Origin: Clostridia bacterium
Lineage (GTDB): Bacteria > Bacillota > Clostridia > TANB77 > CAG-508
Assembly: GCA_017429505.1 (NCBI GenBank)
Contig: JAFROW010000009.1
Location: 167,337 to 231,336, forward strand
Direction of reading: 5' to 3'
Length of the DNA: 64,000 nucleotides
Shown in pieces: positions 8,282-17,128 of the stretch. The position numbers were made by a program, and so were the translations under genes. The notes under the pieces are model-generated. The model was not told where the DNA came from. It saw only the letters and a program-made list of their open reading frames with translations, and ran no database searches. Within the stretch, counting starts at the first letter, position 1. Every line of letters begins with the position of its first letter.

Positions 8282-11002
8282 TCAATCACTTTGATTTTTT
8301 ATTATATAAATCTCTTTATTAAGTGATTCTGTTATTTTATAAGATTTAAATACTTTAAAATCACATTTTGTTTTTAAATATTTATCTTGCTCTTCTTCAT
8401 TACCTTTTTCTTTTAACCAGCTATTTTCTTTAATTATATTTTTTCTTAATTCTTCTTTTTCTGCACAATCTGTTATTTCAATATATATACCGTCTATTAT
8501 ATTATTAGCATTATAACTATTATCAAATTGACACCATTCAATTATAGGAAGAGCTTTCTTATTTATCAAAACAATTTCTTCAATATCAAAAGTTGGAATA
8601 ACAGTTAATTTTTTATTTTCTATATCAATGTATTTGTCTGCATATTTATAATTTAAATTATATATTTTGCTTTCATTTGCAATCAAAATATAATCATTAG
8701 TATTTGGTATATTATTAATAATTTCATTAAGCGTTCCTTCTTTTTCTTTACTATTGTTAATTATATAGTTTATTATTTCTTTTTTTATTCCTCTTTGAAA
8801 AGCTTTCCCATAGTCTTCTGCGACATTATCTATATAAACATTATTATATTCATCTTTGATAAACCAATTTCTAGGAATTAATTCTGAAATACCAAATACT
8901 CTTTTTAATTTTTCTTCACTATATTTAATATTTCCTATATTATATATCAACTCTTCAATATTAGATTTTACTTTACTATTTTTAATTATTAGTTCTTTAA
9001 ATCTATTTCTTTTTTCTTCATCTATTTCTGCATTTAATTCATATTCTTTTTCTTTTTTATCTGCAATTTCTATAATTCTAGTAAGTAATTTTATAGCACT
9101 ATCTTTAAATTTTTCTTCATATTGATATTTATCAGCAAGTTCCTTATAAGAATCATTTTCAAATAATTTCAATAAATTTTCATATTTATATTTTTCTTCT
9201 CTTTTTATCTCTTCTTCTTTTATTTGCTCTATATTAAAATAGTTTATTCCAAACATATATATAATACTTTTCAATGCTTCTTCTATATTTATTGGAGTCC
9301 ATGACCATGAATTTTTATATTTATGACTTTCACTATCTAAATCCACATTTTTAACTATATGTTGAATCTCTGATTTCTTTTCAGAATAATTATTAAATTT
9401 TTTTATTGTGTCCCACAAATCGTATAATTCCCAAAGCTTAGAATGTAATGTATCTATTAATTTAGAAAAATCATTAATAAATTCAAAATTTTTATTCTTA
9501 TTCTCTTCATTTTTATATACATATAAAATAAAATATATTATAGCTATAACAAACTGAAAATTAACTATTTCAAATTCATCCATTTCTTTCTCTATATAAT
9601 AATTGTTTTTATCAAAATGAATATTATCAAATAAAACCATTATTGGATCAATATTGTGTCTTTTAAGATATTCTTTTATAATAAGTAACAATCCAGCCAT
9701 TATAACATCATAATATCTAATATCTTTCTTTCTTTTTATAGAATAATTATTAAATATAAATACATCATTTGCATATCTATATGCAACATACTTAAGATCT
9801 GCTCCTTCAAAATTCATTCTATTTATATAAAGCCCTGTAATATACTTATTTAATTTACTAAAATCTTCATATCTGTCATTTCTAAAGGAACTTATCATTA
9901 ACTTATTTAAAAAATCAGACAAAATCTTATTCTTTTCTATATCTTTTGAAAATTCTCTGTGCAAATAATATATTTTTTCTAAATATGTTGCTATTATACT
10001 TTCATATTTGTTTTTGCATAAAAACTCATATAGATTAATTAATAAATTATCTTCATCCATATTAAATGGTTTTTGATTCGCCAAGGCAAATACATCATCT
10101 ATAATTTTTGATATTTCATTATCTGAGCTAACTTTATTTTTATTGTCTATTACTATAGCTTTATTTATTATATTAATCAGTTCTTTCTCTACATTTTTGT
10201 AATATGCAATTGCAAATCCCTGTCCACATTTGTCTCCTATTTTTTTAGAAATATATATTTTAGGTTCGTTTTCAACAGTTATATTTAACTCTTTATCAGA
10301 ATTAATATTTCTTTTTGTTTTTACTTTTAAATTTTCTTCTATTTTATTTAACATATAATAATTATATGAATAAATATATCCATATTTATTTGACTGTAAT
10401 GTATCATATTCATTTTCCAAATTTAAAGGATATGGTTCATATTCAAATACTTCAGATTGTTTTATAAAATTCATAAATTCGTCATTTTGTCGTTTTAATA
10501 TATTTTTTTGTTTTTCCCTTTTTCCTATATTCTCTTCTACCTTGTCATATATATATTTCTCTAATTCATCATCAAAATAATCTTGATTAGTATTTAGCTT
10601 AATTACCTCCAAAAATAGTTTAAAAATTTCAATCATTGAATATCCTATTGTAACATCTATTATTATCTGTGTAAAAACATAGGCAATTTTACTATATTCT
10701 TGAGTAATCAATCCTCCAATCCAAATTACAGCTAATGCTATAATCATCTTTTTAATGCTTTCGACTATTTTTGTTTTTTCTAATATTAGTTTTTTATTTA
10801 TTTCTATCCTTTTGCTAGTAATAATCTCAGCGGCAAAAATAACTATAGCAATTAGAAGCCCTGTTATGCCTATATACACATTTACCCTCGTATCGCAGTC
10901 AAGTTTTTTAACTATATCAAACAATAGGTCAGTAATCAAACATATTCCATCTTTAAGTATTAAATATAAAATTAATAAAAAATTGGTAAATCTACATATC
11001 AT
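8282..11002 (-). CDS. Large membrane-anchored cargo protein of unknown function
   Basis: 906 residues, start ATG 11000-11002. I do not recognise the family. The N-terminus is membrane-bound: hydrophobic stretches at about 6-30 (FLLILYLILKDGICLITDLLF), 44-62 (VYIGITGLLIAIVIFAAEI), 87-103 (MIIALAVIWIGGLI) and 113-128 (IIIDVTIGYSMIEIF). The remaining 770 residues are cytoplasmic, helical and Lys/Glu/Asn-rich, with coiled-coil-like parts around 615-700 and a more globular C-terminus (VIPTFDIEEIVLINKKALP; YIEITDCAEKEELR). No nucleotide-binding or nuclease motif is visible. It stands alone next to the integrase, the place where mobile elements often carry defence or exclusion genes. Confidence 0.75.
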   Translation of the reverse strand: MICRFTNFLLILYLILKDGICLITDLLFDIVKKLDCDTRVNVYIGITGLLIAIVIFAAEIITSKRIEINKKLILEKTKIVESIKKMIIALAVIWIGGLITQEYSKIAYVFTQIIIDVTIGYSMIEIFKLFLEVIKLNTNQDYFDDELEKYIYDKVEENIGKREKQKNILKRQNDEFMNFIKQSEVFEYEPYPLNLENEYDTLQSNKYGYIYSYNYYMLNKIEENLKVKTKRNINSDKELNITVENEPKIYISKKIGDKCGQGFAIAYYKNVEKELINIINKAIVIDNKNKVSSDNEISKIIDDVFALANQKPFNMDEDNLLINLYEFLCKNKYESIIATYLEKIYYLHREFSKDIEKNKILSDFLNKLMISSFRNDRYEDFSKLNKYITGLYINRMNFEGADLKYVAYRYANDVFIFNNYSIKRKKDIRYYDVIMAGLLLIIKEYLKRHNIDPIMVLFDNIHFDKNNYYIEKEMDEFEIVNFQFVIAIIYFILYVYKNEENKNKNFEFINDFSKLIDTLHSKLWELYDLWDTIKKFNNYSEKKSEIQHIVKNVDLDSESHKYKNSWSWTPINIEEALKSIIYMFGINYFNIEQIKEEEIKREEKYKYENLLKLFENDSYKELADKYQYEEKFKDSAIKLLTRIIEIADKKEKEYELNAEIDEEKRNRFKELIIKNSKVKSNIEELIYNIGNIKYSEEKLKRVFGISELIPRNWFIKDEYNNVYIDNVAEDYGKAFQRGIKKEIINYIINNSKEKEGTLNEIINNIPNTNDYILIANESKIYNLNYKYADKYIDIENKKLTVIPTFDIEEIVLINKKALPIIEWCQFDNSYNANNIIDGIYIEITDCAEKEELRKNIIKENSWLKEKGNEEEQDKYLKTKCDFKVFKSYKITESLNKEIYIIKNQSD

Positions 11003-11145
11003 CTTTTTTCCTCACCTAGTCGGATTATATCATATTTTCTGTGCAAAATCCACTATTTCTAATAGATTTATACAGATTGTTTTACATAATGTGTTTAATA
11101 CATTCGTTTGAATTTAATAAATTAAAAATTTTATAAAATTCCCTC

Positions 11146-11201
11146 TTGCATTTCGTTAACTTTTGTTGTATAATCATGTCAGTTAACACAATATAGTTAA
11201 C
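11146..11201 (+). promoter_or_regulatory. Integrase promoter with three GTTAAC operators
   Basis: -35 TTGCAT (11146-11151), 17-base spacer, -10 TATAAT (11169-11174). GTTAAC boxes lie in the spacer (11155-11160) and downstream of the -10 (11182-11187, 11196-11201). The first pair is 27 bp apart, as at 3383/3410. Binding in the spacer would block RNA polymerase, so repression of int is the simplest reading. Confidence 0.7.
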
Positions 11202-11236
11202 ATCCCACCCATGGGTATGCCTGAAAGGAGGTGAAA

Positions 11237-11251
11237 ATGGGTAATGGCTAG
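11237..11251 (+). other. Four-codon leader ORF overlapping the integrase start
   Basis: The strong ribosome site AAGGAGGTG is ideally placed for ATG at 11237, which reads Met-Gly-Asn-Gly-stop. The TAG stop overlaps the integrase ATG (11244) in another frame. Integrase itself is 13 bases from the Shine-Dalgarno core, further than usual, so its translation may depend on termination at this minicistron. Confidence 0.45.
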
Positions 11252-12440
11252 GAGTATTGAAAAAAGAGGAAAATCTTACAGGTTAATCGTTTCAGATGGA
11301 TACAACTTTGAAGGAAAGCAAATAAGATATACCAAAACAGTGCACGGAACAAAAAGAGAAGCAGAAATAGAACTTGCTAAATTTGTTTCAGAAATACAAA
11401 ATGGATTAGTTATTGAAGGCCAAGCTTTAAAATTTTCAGAATTTACTGAAATATGGAAAAGAGATTATGCTTCAAAAGAATTAGCACCTATTACAATAAA
11501 AAGATATTACAGAATGTTAGATACAAGAATTCTTCCATATTTTGGGCGTATGTATATTAACAAAATAAAGCCTACAGACATAATGAGATTTTACGACTTG
11601 CTTAGCAAAGATACTCAGCTAGAAAGAAAGAAAAATACAAAAATTGTAAAAACAAATAAACCACTTTCTAGAAAAACAATATTAGAGCATCATAGACTAA
11701 TTCATGCTATGTTAACAAAAGCTGTTTATTGGCAAGTTATTGTTAGCAATCCTGCAGATCGTGTTCAACCACCTAAAGTTATTAAAACTAAACGAAAATG
11801 TTATGATGATGTACAATGTAAATATTTGCTTAGCAACTTAAGTCAGTTAGGTGAAGATAAAATCAAATTTAAAGTAGCAATAGCTCTAGCTATATTTACT
11901 GGTGCAAGACTAGGAGAATTAGCAGGACTTTCGTGGTCAGATATTGATTTAAATAATGGAATAATTCATATTAATAGATCATCTCAATATATATCTGAAT
12001 TAGGAGTATTTACAAAAGTACCTAAAACAGAAAGTTCAATTAGAGATATAGCAATCCCTGATTTTGTAGTTTCACTTCTTAGTGACTATAGAATATGGTA
12101 TGATAATCAAAACTTCGTCTGTAACGATTTAAATAGCAATTTAGAATGTTTATTTATGCAATCCAATGGTAAACCTATGCACCCTTCTACAATAAGCAAA
12201 TGGTTTAAAAAATTTATAAAAGATATTGGATTACCTGTAATTAGTTTTCACGGATTAAGACATACTAATGCATCTTTGCTTATATCACAGCAAATTGATG
12301 TAGCAATTGTAGCAGCAAGACTTGGACATGCACAAATAAGTACAACATTAAACTTCTATGTACATCCTTTGCTATCACATAATAAAATAGCAGGAAGTGC
12401 ACTTCAAAATCTGTTGCTACCACCGACAAATCAAGTCTAA
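11244..12440 (+). CDS. int: Tyrosine recombinase (Tn916/ICE-type integrase)
   Basis: 398 residues. Layout: N-terminal arm-binding domain (residues 1-50, MARSIEKRGKSYRLIVSDGY), SAM-like core-binding domain (about 60-165) and catalytic domain. Catalytic residues are Arg222 in TGARLGE, His336 and Arg339 in FHGLRHT, His362 in LGHAQ and the nucleophile Tyr372 in LNFYVHP. It integrates and excises the element; it is the only plus-strand gene at the right end and points outwards to the attachment site, as in Tn916. The promoter has three GTTAAC operators and a leader ORF overlaps the start. Confidence 0.93.
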   Translation: MARSIEKRGKSYRLIVSDGYNFEGKQIRYTKTVHGTKREAEIELAKFVSEIQNGLVIEGQALKFSEFTEIWKRDYASKELAPITIKRYYRMLDTRILPYFGRMYINKIKPTDIMRFYDLLSKDTQLERKKNTKIVKTNKPLSRKTILEHHRLIHAMLTKAVYWQVIVSNPADRVQPPKVIKTKRKCYDDVQCKYLLSNLSQLGEDKIKFKVAIALAIFTGARLGELAGLSWSDIDLNNGIIHINRSSQYISELGVFTKVPKTESSIRDIAIPDFVVSLLSDYRIWYDNQNFVCNDLNSNLECLFMQSNGKPMHPSTISKWFKKFIKDIGLPVISFHGLRHTNASLLISQQIDVAIVAARLGHAQISTTLNFYVHPLLSHNKIAGSALQNLLLPPTNQV

Positions 12441-12688
12441 AATCTTTTTTCAAATTTCACTAAAGTCATTAACTTTTCACAAAATAAGATTTTAGTAAAA
12501 GACTACTAAAAATAATTTTAAAAAAGTATATTCACAGAATATACAAAATATTTTTAGGTTTCCCATAGTCTTTTACTGAAGCTTAATTTAAGACGATGAT
12601 ATTTTATGAAAATATCTTACCCTCTTCTTCACCTTTTTGAAATAATATAGGCAATTTTAAGCACTATTTCAAGCAAATTTTAGGGCAA
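12441..12688. other. Gene-free right end of the element with inverted repeats
   Basis: No coding region is supported here. It contains GTATATTC-ACA-GAATATAC (12510-12528), a perfect 8-bp palindrome, and an interrupted inverted pair AAAAGACTA / TAGTCTTTT about 70 bases apart (near 12497 and 12568). These may be integrase arm or core sites; the junction with the chromosome should fall in this region. The left end would be needed to confirm attachment repeats. Confidence 0.4.
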
Positions 12689-12723
12689 GAAAAATCGCTA
12701 CAACCAAGTTAGCTGTAACGATT
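12689..12723 (-). terminator. Rho-independent terminator of the M23 peptidase gene
   Basis: On the minus strand a 10-bp stem AATCGTTACA / TGTAGCGATT (one G-U pair) is followed by TTTTTC. It lies 55 bases after the stop of the M23 gene and marks chromosomal sequence. Confidence 0.8.
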
Positions 12724-12777
12724 CAAAATTTTATTAAATTCTAAAATATTTAATTTTAATCCTTCTATTTATGAGCT

Positions 12778-13494
12778 TTATTCCTTTATTTTATCAATAT
12801 ACTCCATTGGGTCGACAGGTTCTCCATTATGATGTAATTCAAGATGTAAATGAGGTGCTACTGTATTCCCTGTTATTCCAACTTTTCCTATTTCTTCACC
12901 TTGCAATACATCATCTCCTTCTTTTACACTAATTTTATCTAAATGAGCATATAAAGTCTCATATCCCTCCTCATGCTCAATTAGAATATAATTTCCATTT
13001 ATAGAATTGTAGTTTGCTTCTTTTATTACGCCATTTGCTAATGCTAAAATTTTTGTTCCTCTTGGAGCTACTATATCAATTCCTTTATGTACATATTCAT
13101 ATTTTGTATTTTTCCCCATAACTTGATTAAATTTACCTGCTATATAGTACCCATTTAAAAATTTTCTTCCATTTAAAAACTTACCTTTATCTTCTTCTTT
13201 TTCATTTTCTTCAGAGTTCCCAAAACTTCTTTCTATTATATCTAAATAATTGCTATCTTTTTCTAAAAAATTATTACTTAATTTAAAATGACTACTATAT
13301 GCATATGCAAATCCACCAATAAGCATTATACTGCAACAAGAAACTGCTATAATCATTTTTTTCATTTCATATATCCTCCCATTATTTTTGTGGGTATATT
13401 CTTTATTATCTTTATCTGATTTCAATTCACTTTCAAAATTTGAAAGTGCAATATTCTTTTGAATGTTATCTATAATTTTGTTTTTATCAATCAT
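12778..13494 (-). CDS. Membrane-anchored M23 metallopeptidase, putative anti-sigma partner
   Basis: 238 residues: a charged cytoplasmic N-terminus of about 45 residues, one transmembrane helix (MIIAVSCCSIMLIGGFAYAY, about 46-66), a linker and an extracellular LytM/M23 domain. Zinc ligands are visible in HKGIDI (about residue 137) and HLHLEL; the middle His/loop is YETLYAHLDK. M23 enzymes cut peptidoglycan cross-bridges or act as docking domains, as SpoIIQ does. The gene starts 6 bases after an ECF-type sigma factor stop. A small cytoplasmic N-terminus plus one membrane helix encoded after a sigma gene is the anti-sigma layout, so I infer that it holds the sigma factor and senses the wall. Experimental function is unknown. 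Confidence 0.85.
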   Translation of the reverse strand: MIDKNKIIDNIQKNIALSNFESELKSDKDNKEYTHKNNGRIYEMKKMIIAVSCCSIMLIGGFAYAYSSHFKLSNNFLEKDSNYLDIIERSFGNSEENEKEEDKGKFLNGRKFLNGYYIAGKFNQVMGKNTKYEYVHKGIDIVAPRGTKILALANGVIKEANYNSINGNYILIEHEEGYETLYAHLDKISVKEGDDVLQGEEIGKVGITGNTVAPHLHLELHHNGEPVDPMEYIDKIKE

Positions 13495-13499
13495 TTGAA

Positions 13500-14045
13500 T
13501 TATACCCCCTCTTTTTCTTTTAAATATTTTTTTAATTTTTTTCTTGTTCGAAACAATTTAGATTTCACTTTAGACTCAGTCATATTTAATTCATTTGCAA
13601 TATCGTTAACACTCTTTTCATTAAAATAATATAAAATAAAAATAGTCTTGTCTTCTTTTTTTAATTTATCTAATTGTTTCATTATACCTTTATTACGCTC
13701 ATTTTCAATAAATTGTAACTCTATATTGCTTTCTTCAATCAAATTATTTTCATAATCTTCAATATTATCAAAAACTTTTGTATCTCTGTATTTCTTTTTT
13801 ACTAAATTATTTGTTATACTTGCAATATATGGTGTTATTTTTCTATTGATATCGAGCTTACCTTGATTTTTCCATATAGTAAAAACAACATCACTAATCA
13901 ATTCTTCTATATCTTCATCTGAAACTTTTAAGTTAGAATTTCTAATTACTGTATAAATATAGTTTGAAAAATCATTTACTATATTTTCTATTAATAATGT
14001 ATTTCCATTAAAATAGTTGTATATTGGTACATCTTTCATTTTCAA
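13500..14045 (-). CDS. ECF-type RNA polymerase sigma factor
   Basis: About 181 residues. Region 2 is seen in FSNYIYTVIRN...EELISDVVFTIWKNQGKLD and region 4 in KLKKEDKTIFILYYFNEKSVNDIANELNMTESKVKSKLFRTRKKL, an intact helix-turn-helix. The start is TTG at 14045 or ATG at 14039; AAGGAG is somewhat far from both. It is co-transcribed with the M23 membrane protein, its probable anti-sigma factor, and would direct an envelope response. Confidence 0.88.
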   Translation of the reverse strand: MKMKDVPIYNYFNGNTLLIENIVNDFSNYIYTVIRNSNLKVSDEDIEELISDVVFTIWKNQGKLDINRKITPYIASITNNLVKKKYRDTKVFDNIEDYENNLIEESNIELQFIENERNKGIMKQLDKLKKEDKTIFILYYFNEKSVNDIANELNMTESKVKSKLFRTRKKLKKYLKEKEGV

Positions 14046-14126
14046 TTTAGATCTAAACTCCTTATTATTTTTAAGATATCTTTCATTAATATATTACCAT
14101 AATTTTTAATTTCGTTGCATTTTTAA

Positions 14127-14279
14127 TTAAAAATATTCAAAAAAAATATAGATTAAATATTTTAACCTATATTTCTTCGATATTTTCCATGATGGAACAC
14201 AACAAACAATATAAAACTTATATTCTTCATCATTTTCAATTATAAAATAATTTCCATATACTGAATTGTAATTTGTTAT
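14127..14279 (-). pseudogene. Remnant of an M23 peptidase domain
   Basis: A short open frame just after the DUF3267 gene reads ITNYNSVYGNYFIIENDEEYKFYIVCC. This matches the M23 gene 1.2 kb away, where the corresponding stretch is EANYNSINGNYILIEHEEGYETLYAHL. It has no start codon, lacks both zinc-ligand motifs and ends at a TAA at 14127. It is a decayed duplicate fragment. Confidence 0.6.
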
Positions 14280-14280
14280 T

Positions 14281-14880
14281 CTAAATATAATAAGTGTCAT
14301 CCCCATAAAATTGAACTTTCTTCCCTTTAGGTACTTGTCTTATAACTTGATAAACATTATAAGCATCTGGATATGGACTCACCGTTCCAACAAAAGCAAT
14401 ACCATATATAATACTATTTAATAAAAGATTATTAGCAGGAGAAAGCAAAAAAATTATTAATGGTACAATCCCTAATATATATGGTAATAAGCACATTACA
14501 ATAAATCTTCCCTTTTTTAAAGGATACGATGCTAATGCGACAAAAGTTACAGGCTTGGCTATTCCTATGTATGTATTAACACCTTGAGGATAAACAATAG
14601 CATGTAATAATTCATGTATTATTGACAAAAAAAATCCTATTATAAGACCTATAAACATATATGGTTTGTATACTACAATGTGATTGTTTATATGTCCTTT
14701 TAAATACATAGCCAGAAACATTATAATAAGTGAAGGTATTACAAATGGAAAAGCTTTTATCATCATTTTATTCATAGTTTCAGGCATTTTCATTTTTATG
14801 GCATTACTATCTAGCTCTCCTTTTTGATACTTTTCAATTTCATTTTTATTTATAAATCCAATCCATTTTATATTTGGCAT
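14281..14880 (-). CDS. DUF3267 putative zinc metalloprotease, membrane
   Basis: 199 residues with four hydrophobic segments (about 43-62, 72-92, 125-146, 152-168). The motif HELLHAIVYP sits in the second membrane segment, as in the DUF3267 family of putative zincins. YASYPLKKGRF-like and GTVSPYPDAYNVYQVIRQVPKG are also family marks. Start ATG behind AAAGGAG. Role unknown; it is not obviously in an operon with the sigma factor. Confidence 0.8.
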   Translation of the reverse strand: MPNIKWIGFINKNEIEKYQKGELDSNAIKMKMPETMNKMMIKAFPFVIPSLIIMFLAMYLKGHINNHIVVYKPYMFIGLIIGFFLSIIHELLHAIVYPQGVNTYIGIAKPVTFVALASYPLKKGRFIVMCLLPYILGIVPLIIFLLSPANNLLLNSIIYGIAFVGTVSPYPDAYNVYQVIRQVPKGKKVQFYGDDTYYI

Positions 14881-14975
14881 AAAATTCTCTCCTTTTTCTC
14901 CGTATTTATAAGTCTTTCAAACAATTCCAAAGCTTCTAAAACCATTACAATCTATCATCGTTTTTAACTTGTAAA

Positions 14976-16397
14976 TCATCCGCAAGAATAGCCAATGTCA
15001 ATTGCACAATCTAAAGGTGTTTCATTTTTCAAAAAGAATTCTTTAAATATATCTAATTCATAGCTTTCAACTAATTCTTTTGCATATTCTACTGTATGTT
15101 CATAAACACGTGTTGTTAAACTTATAATTACTTCTTCCTTATATTTTTTCCATTCATTCAATCTACTTTCTACCTTTTTTAATGCTTCTTCGGGAGTAAT
15201 AAATATCGACTTGTTTGTTATCGCTGCAGCTGCAGTAGTAGTGTTTTTTAAAAAGTCTAATTCTAACTTTTTAAAATCAATTGAAATTGGAAAAATAGAT
15301 TTTATTACCGCTTCTTTAGCTAATTCAAAACTATCTGCGTTATTATTTATAAGTGACATTCCTTCAAATTCTAATATTTCGTTTACAAATTTCTCTCTTT
15401 TTTCCCTTTCTCTAATATCAATAAAGAAAACATCTCTATTATCTTCTGGTATCTTCTTAGAATTAGTTTTATTTAGCACCTCATTAAACTTCTCACATAG
15501 TTCTACAATGTAGTCATACTTTAATAAATTACTTTTCCAATTTTCATTCACATCTTCTAATCCATAGTATATTCCTGCAAGCCCTCCTACACAGGCTCCA
15601 ATAGTATCAGTGTCATTTCCTAAGTTTATAACTTTTATTATAGCAGAATTATAATCATCTGTTGTAAGTAATCCCCATAAAGTAGCTTCTAAAGTATCAA
15701 CTAAATATCCACTAGAGCTTATTTCATCTATGTTTAATAAAGAAATATCTGTGTTTATTATTCTATTATACTTTTCTTGACATTGTTTTGAAAACATAGA
15801 ATAATCACTTTCTCTTATTTTTTTATATGCTTCATTTAAATTTGTTTCTTTTAATAGTTCTATTCCAAATAAAACATAAATATAGCAACCCATAATACTA
15901 ATTTCATGTCTATGAGTAATAGAAGATACATCTCTAACAACTTTGTATATATCAGCATTGTTCATTTTTTTAGCATAACAAAAATATATTAATGGCAGTA
16001 TTCTCATTAAAGATCCATTTCCATTACTAAATTCATCATCTAAACCACATTCTATTGGATTGATTCCTTTCTCATAATTTACAATAGCTCTTAAACATGT
16101 TCTTCCTATATCAAATCTAACACCTGTTGCAGTAAATTCTGCGTTTTCTGCCCATTTTACAAAATTATCTGCAATATCTGTTGGTATAATATTTCCAGTT
16201 TTATTAATCGCATCAATTAAACCAAGTGTCATAGAAGTATCATCTGACCATGTTCCTTTTGGTACATTATGACTTCCATACCCTAACATTTCTGTTGTTA
16301 TATTTTTTTGCAATTTCTCTCTTATGCAAAATTCTAGTGGCACTCCCATTGCATCTCCAATAGCAAGTCCTATTACTCCATTTTTTGAATCTATCAT
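14976..16397 (-). CDS. ADP-ribosylglycohydrolase with extra C-terminal domain
   Basis: 473 residues. The first 300 form an ADP-ribosylglycohydrolase (DraG/ARH) domain: GLAIGDAMGVPLEF at the N-terminus, KGTWSDDTSMTLGLIDAI and LGNDTDTIGACVGGLAGIYYG, which supply the Asp residues that bind two magnesium ions. Such enzymes remove ADP-ribose from proteins or small molecules. Residues 310-473 are a helical domain that I do not recognise. ATG behind AAGGAGT, with a clear promoter at 16544-16572. The gene stands alone. Confidence 0.9.
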   Translation of the reverse strand: MIDSKNGVIGLAIGDAMGVPLEFCIREKLQKNITTEMLGYGSHNVPKGTWSDDTSMTLGLIDAINKTGNIIPTDIADNFVKWAENAEFTATGVRFDIGRTCLRAIVNYEKGINPIECGLDDEFSNGNGSLMRILPLIYFCYAKKMNNADIYKVVRDVSSITHRHEISIMGCYIYVLFGIELLKETNLNEAYKKIRESDYSMFSKQCQEKYNRIINTDISLLNIDEISSSGYLVDTLEATLWGLLTTDDYNSAIIKVINLGNDTDTIGACVGGLAGIYYGLEDVNENWKSNLLKYDYIVELCEKFNEVLNKTNSKKIPEDNRDVFFIDIREREKREKFVNEILEFEGMSLINNNADSFELAKEAVIKSIFPISIDFKKLELDFLKNTTTAAAAITNKSIFITPEEALKKVESRLNEWKKYKEEVIISLTTRVYEHTVEYAKELVESYELDIFKEFFLKNETPLDCAIDIGYSCG

Positions 16398-16543
16398 AGT
16401 TTTACTCCTTATCTATTTATATACCATTCTGCTATATCTAAATCTATTTTTTATTAATGTATAATTTTTAATCTTTTTTATTATTTTTTATATTATTCAA
16501 ATTTCATCCTCAAATATTACTATTTCTTCTCTCGTTTTCCACA

Positions 16544-16572
16544 ATTATATCACATATTGTTGATAAATCCAA
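16544..16572 (-). promoter_or_regulatory. Promoter of the ADP-ribosylglycohydrolase gene
   Basis: On the minus strand: TTGGAT (16567-16572), 17-base spacer, TATAAT (16544-16549). The -10 lies inside a 26-base element (16535-16560) found again with two changes at 37924-37949. Confidence 0.6.
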
Positions 16573-16604
16573 ATCCTATCTATGCAATATATGACCAAAC
16601 ATAT

Positions 16605-16635
16605 AAATATCCACTGGTAAAACCAGTGGATATTT
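16605..16635 (-). terminator. Strong hairpin after the 150-residue protein gene
   Basis: Perfect 13-bp stem AAATATCCACTGG / CCAGTGGATATTT with a 5-base loop, beginning 2 bases after the stop codon at 16637. Confidence 0.75.
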
Positions 16636-16636
16636 A

Positions 16637-17086
16637 TTATTTCTTATTATGTAACAATCTACATATGAATTTCTTTAATCTTATAAAAAAACCTTCCTTT
16701 TGTTTTATTAGCTCTGTTTCTTGTTTATCAATTTGTATATTCTTTTTTCCAGCGTTTTTATTAAATATTTCATCAAACTTATATTTTTCACTTTTTTCTT
16801 GTTCATTTCTCAATTCATTTTCATTTAATATTTCATCTATTTCTTTTTTTTCTTCGTCTGTAGCAAAAAAATCTTGAAATAGTGCAATAATAATCGCTTT
16901 CGTTTCTTTTAATAGATTCTGTTTTGATAAGTCTTTCTGTGGGTCAAATGAGAAATCATAATTATGATCCATTTCTTTTTCATAAAAATCTATTGTTTCT
17001 TTTGGTATTCTACAATATTCTTTTTCAGGAAGATATTTGATTATTTCCATAACTTCTCTATATGCTTTTGCATATTTATTATTCAA
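16637..17086 (-). CDS. Hypothetical protein, charged, C-terminal basic helix
   Basis: About 149 residues, not recognised. I favour TTG at 17084-17086 because AAGGAG lies 7 bases before it; another TTG is two codons upstream. The N-terminal half includes EVMEIIKYLPEKEYCRIPKETIDFYEKEMD, a pattern seen in small proteins of Clostridia mobile and chromosomal loci. The middle is Lys/Glu-rich, and the C-terminus FFIRLKKFICRLLHNKK is an amphipathic basic helix. It follows the 254-residue protein gene by 42 bases and probably shares its promoter. Confidence 0.6.
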   Translation of the reverse strand: MNNKYAKAYREVMEIIKYLPEKEYCRIPKETIDFYEKEMDHNYDFSFDPQKDLSKQNLLKETKAIIIALFQDFFATDEEKKEIDEILNENELRNEQEKSEKYKFDEIFNKNAGKKNIQIDKQETELIKQKEGFFIRLKKFICRLLHNKK

Positions 17087-17128
17087 TTTCAATCTCCTTC
17101 TTTCGTTATTTTTTTATTCTGTTCTATT

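Larger units (their letters stand above)
1..12690. mobile_element. Integrative conjugative element, right part (left end outside window)
   Basis: The stretch contains, in order, relaxase, candidate oriT, ParB-like protein, DnaC-like loader, replisome organizer, excisionase-like protein, cargo genes and a Tn916-type tyrosine integrase. This gene set is that of a Tn1549/Tn916-like conjugative element. Conjugation genes (type IV secretion) are not visible and would lie left of position 1. The right boundary is inferred: integrase ends at 12440 and the terminator of an unrelated chromosomal gene begins at 12689. No att direct repeat can be proved because the left end is missing. Confidence 0.8.

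Noticed and set aside
12510..12528. Palindrome as the integrase core site
   Set aside because: The 3-base spacer is too short for a tyrosine recombinase crossover region of 6-8 bases; kept only as a possible regulatory site.
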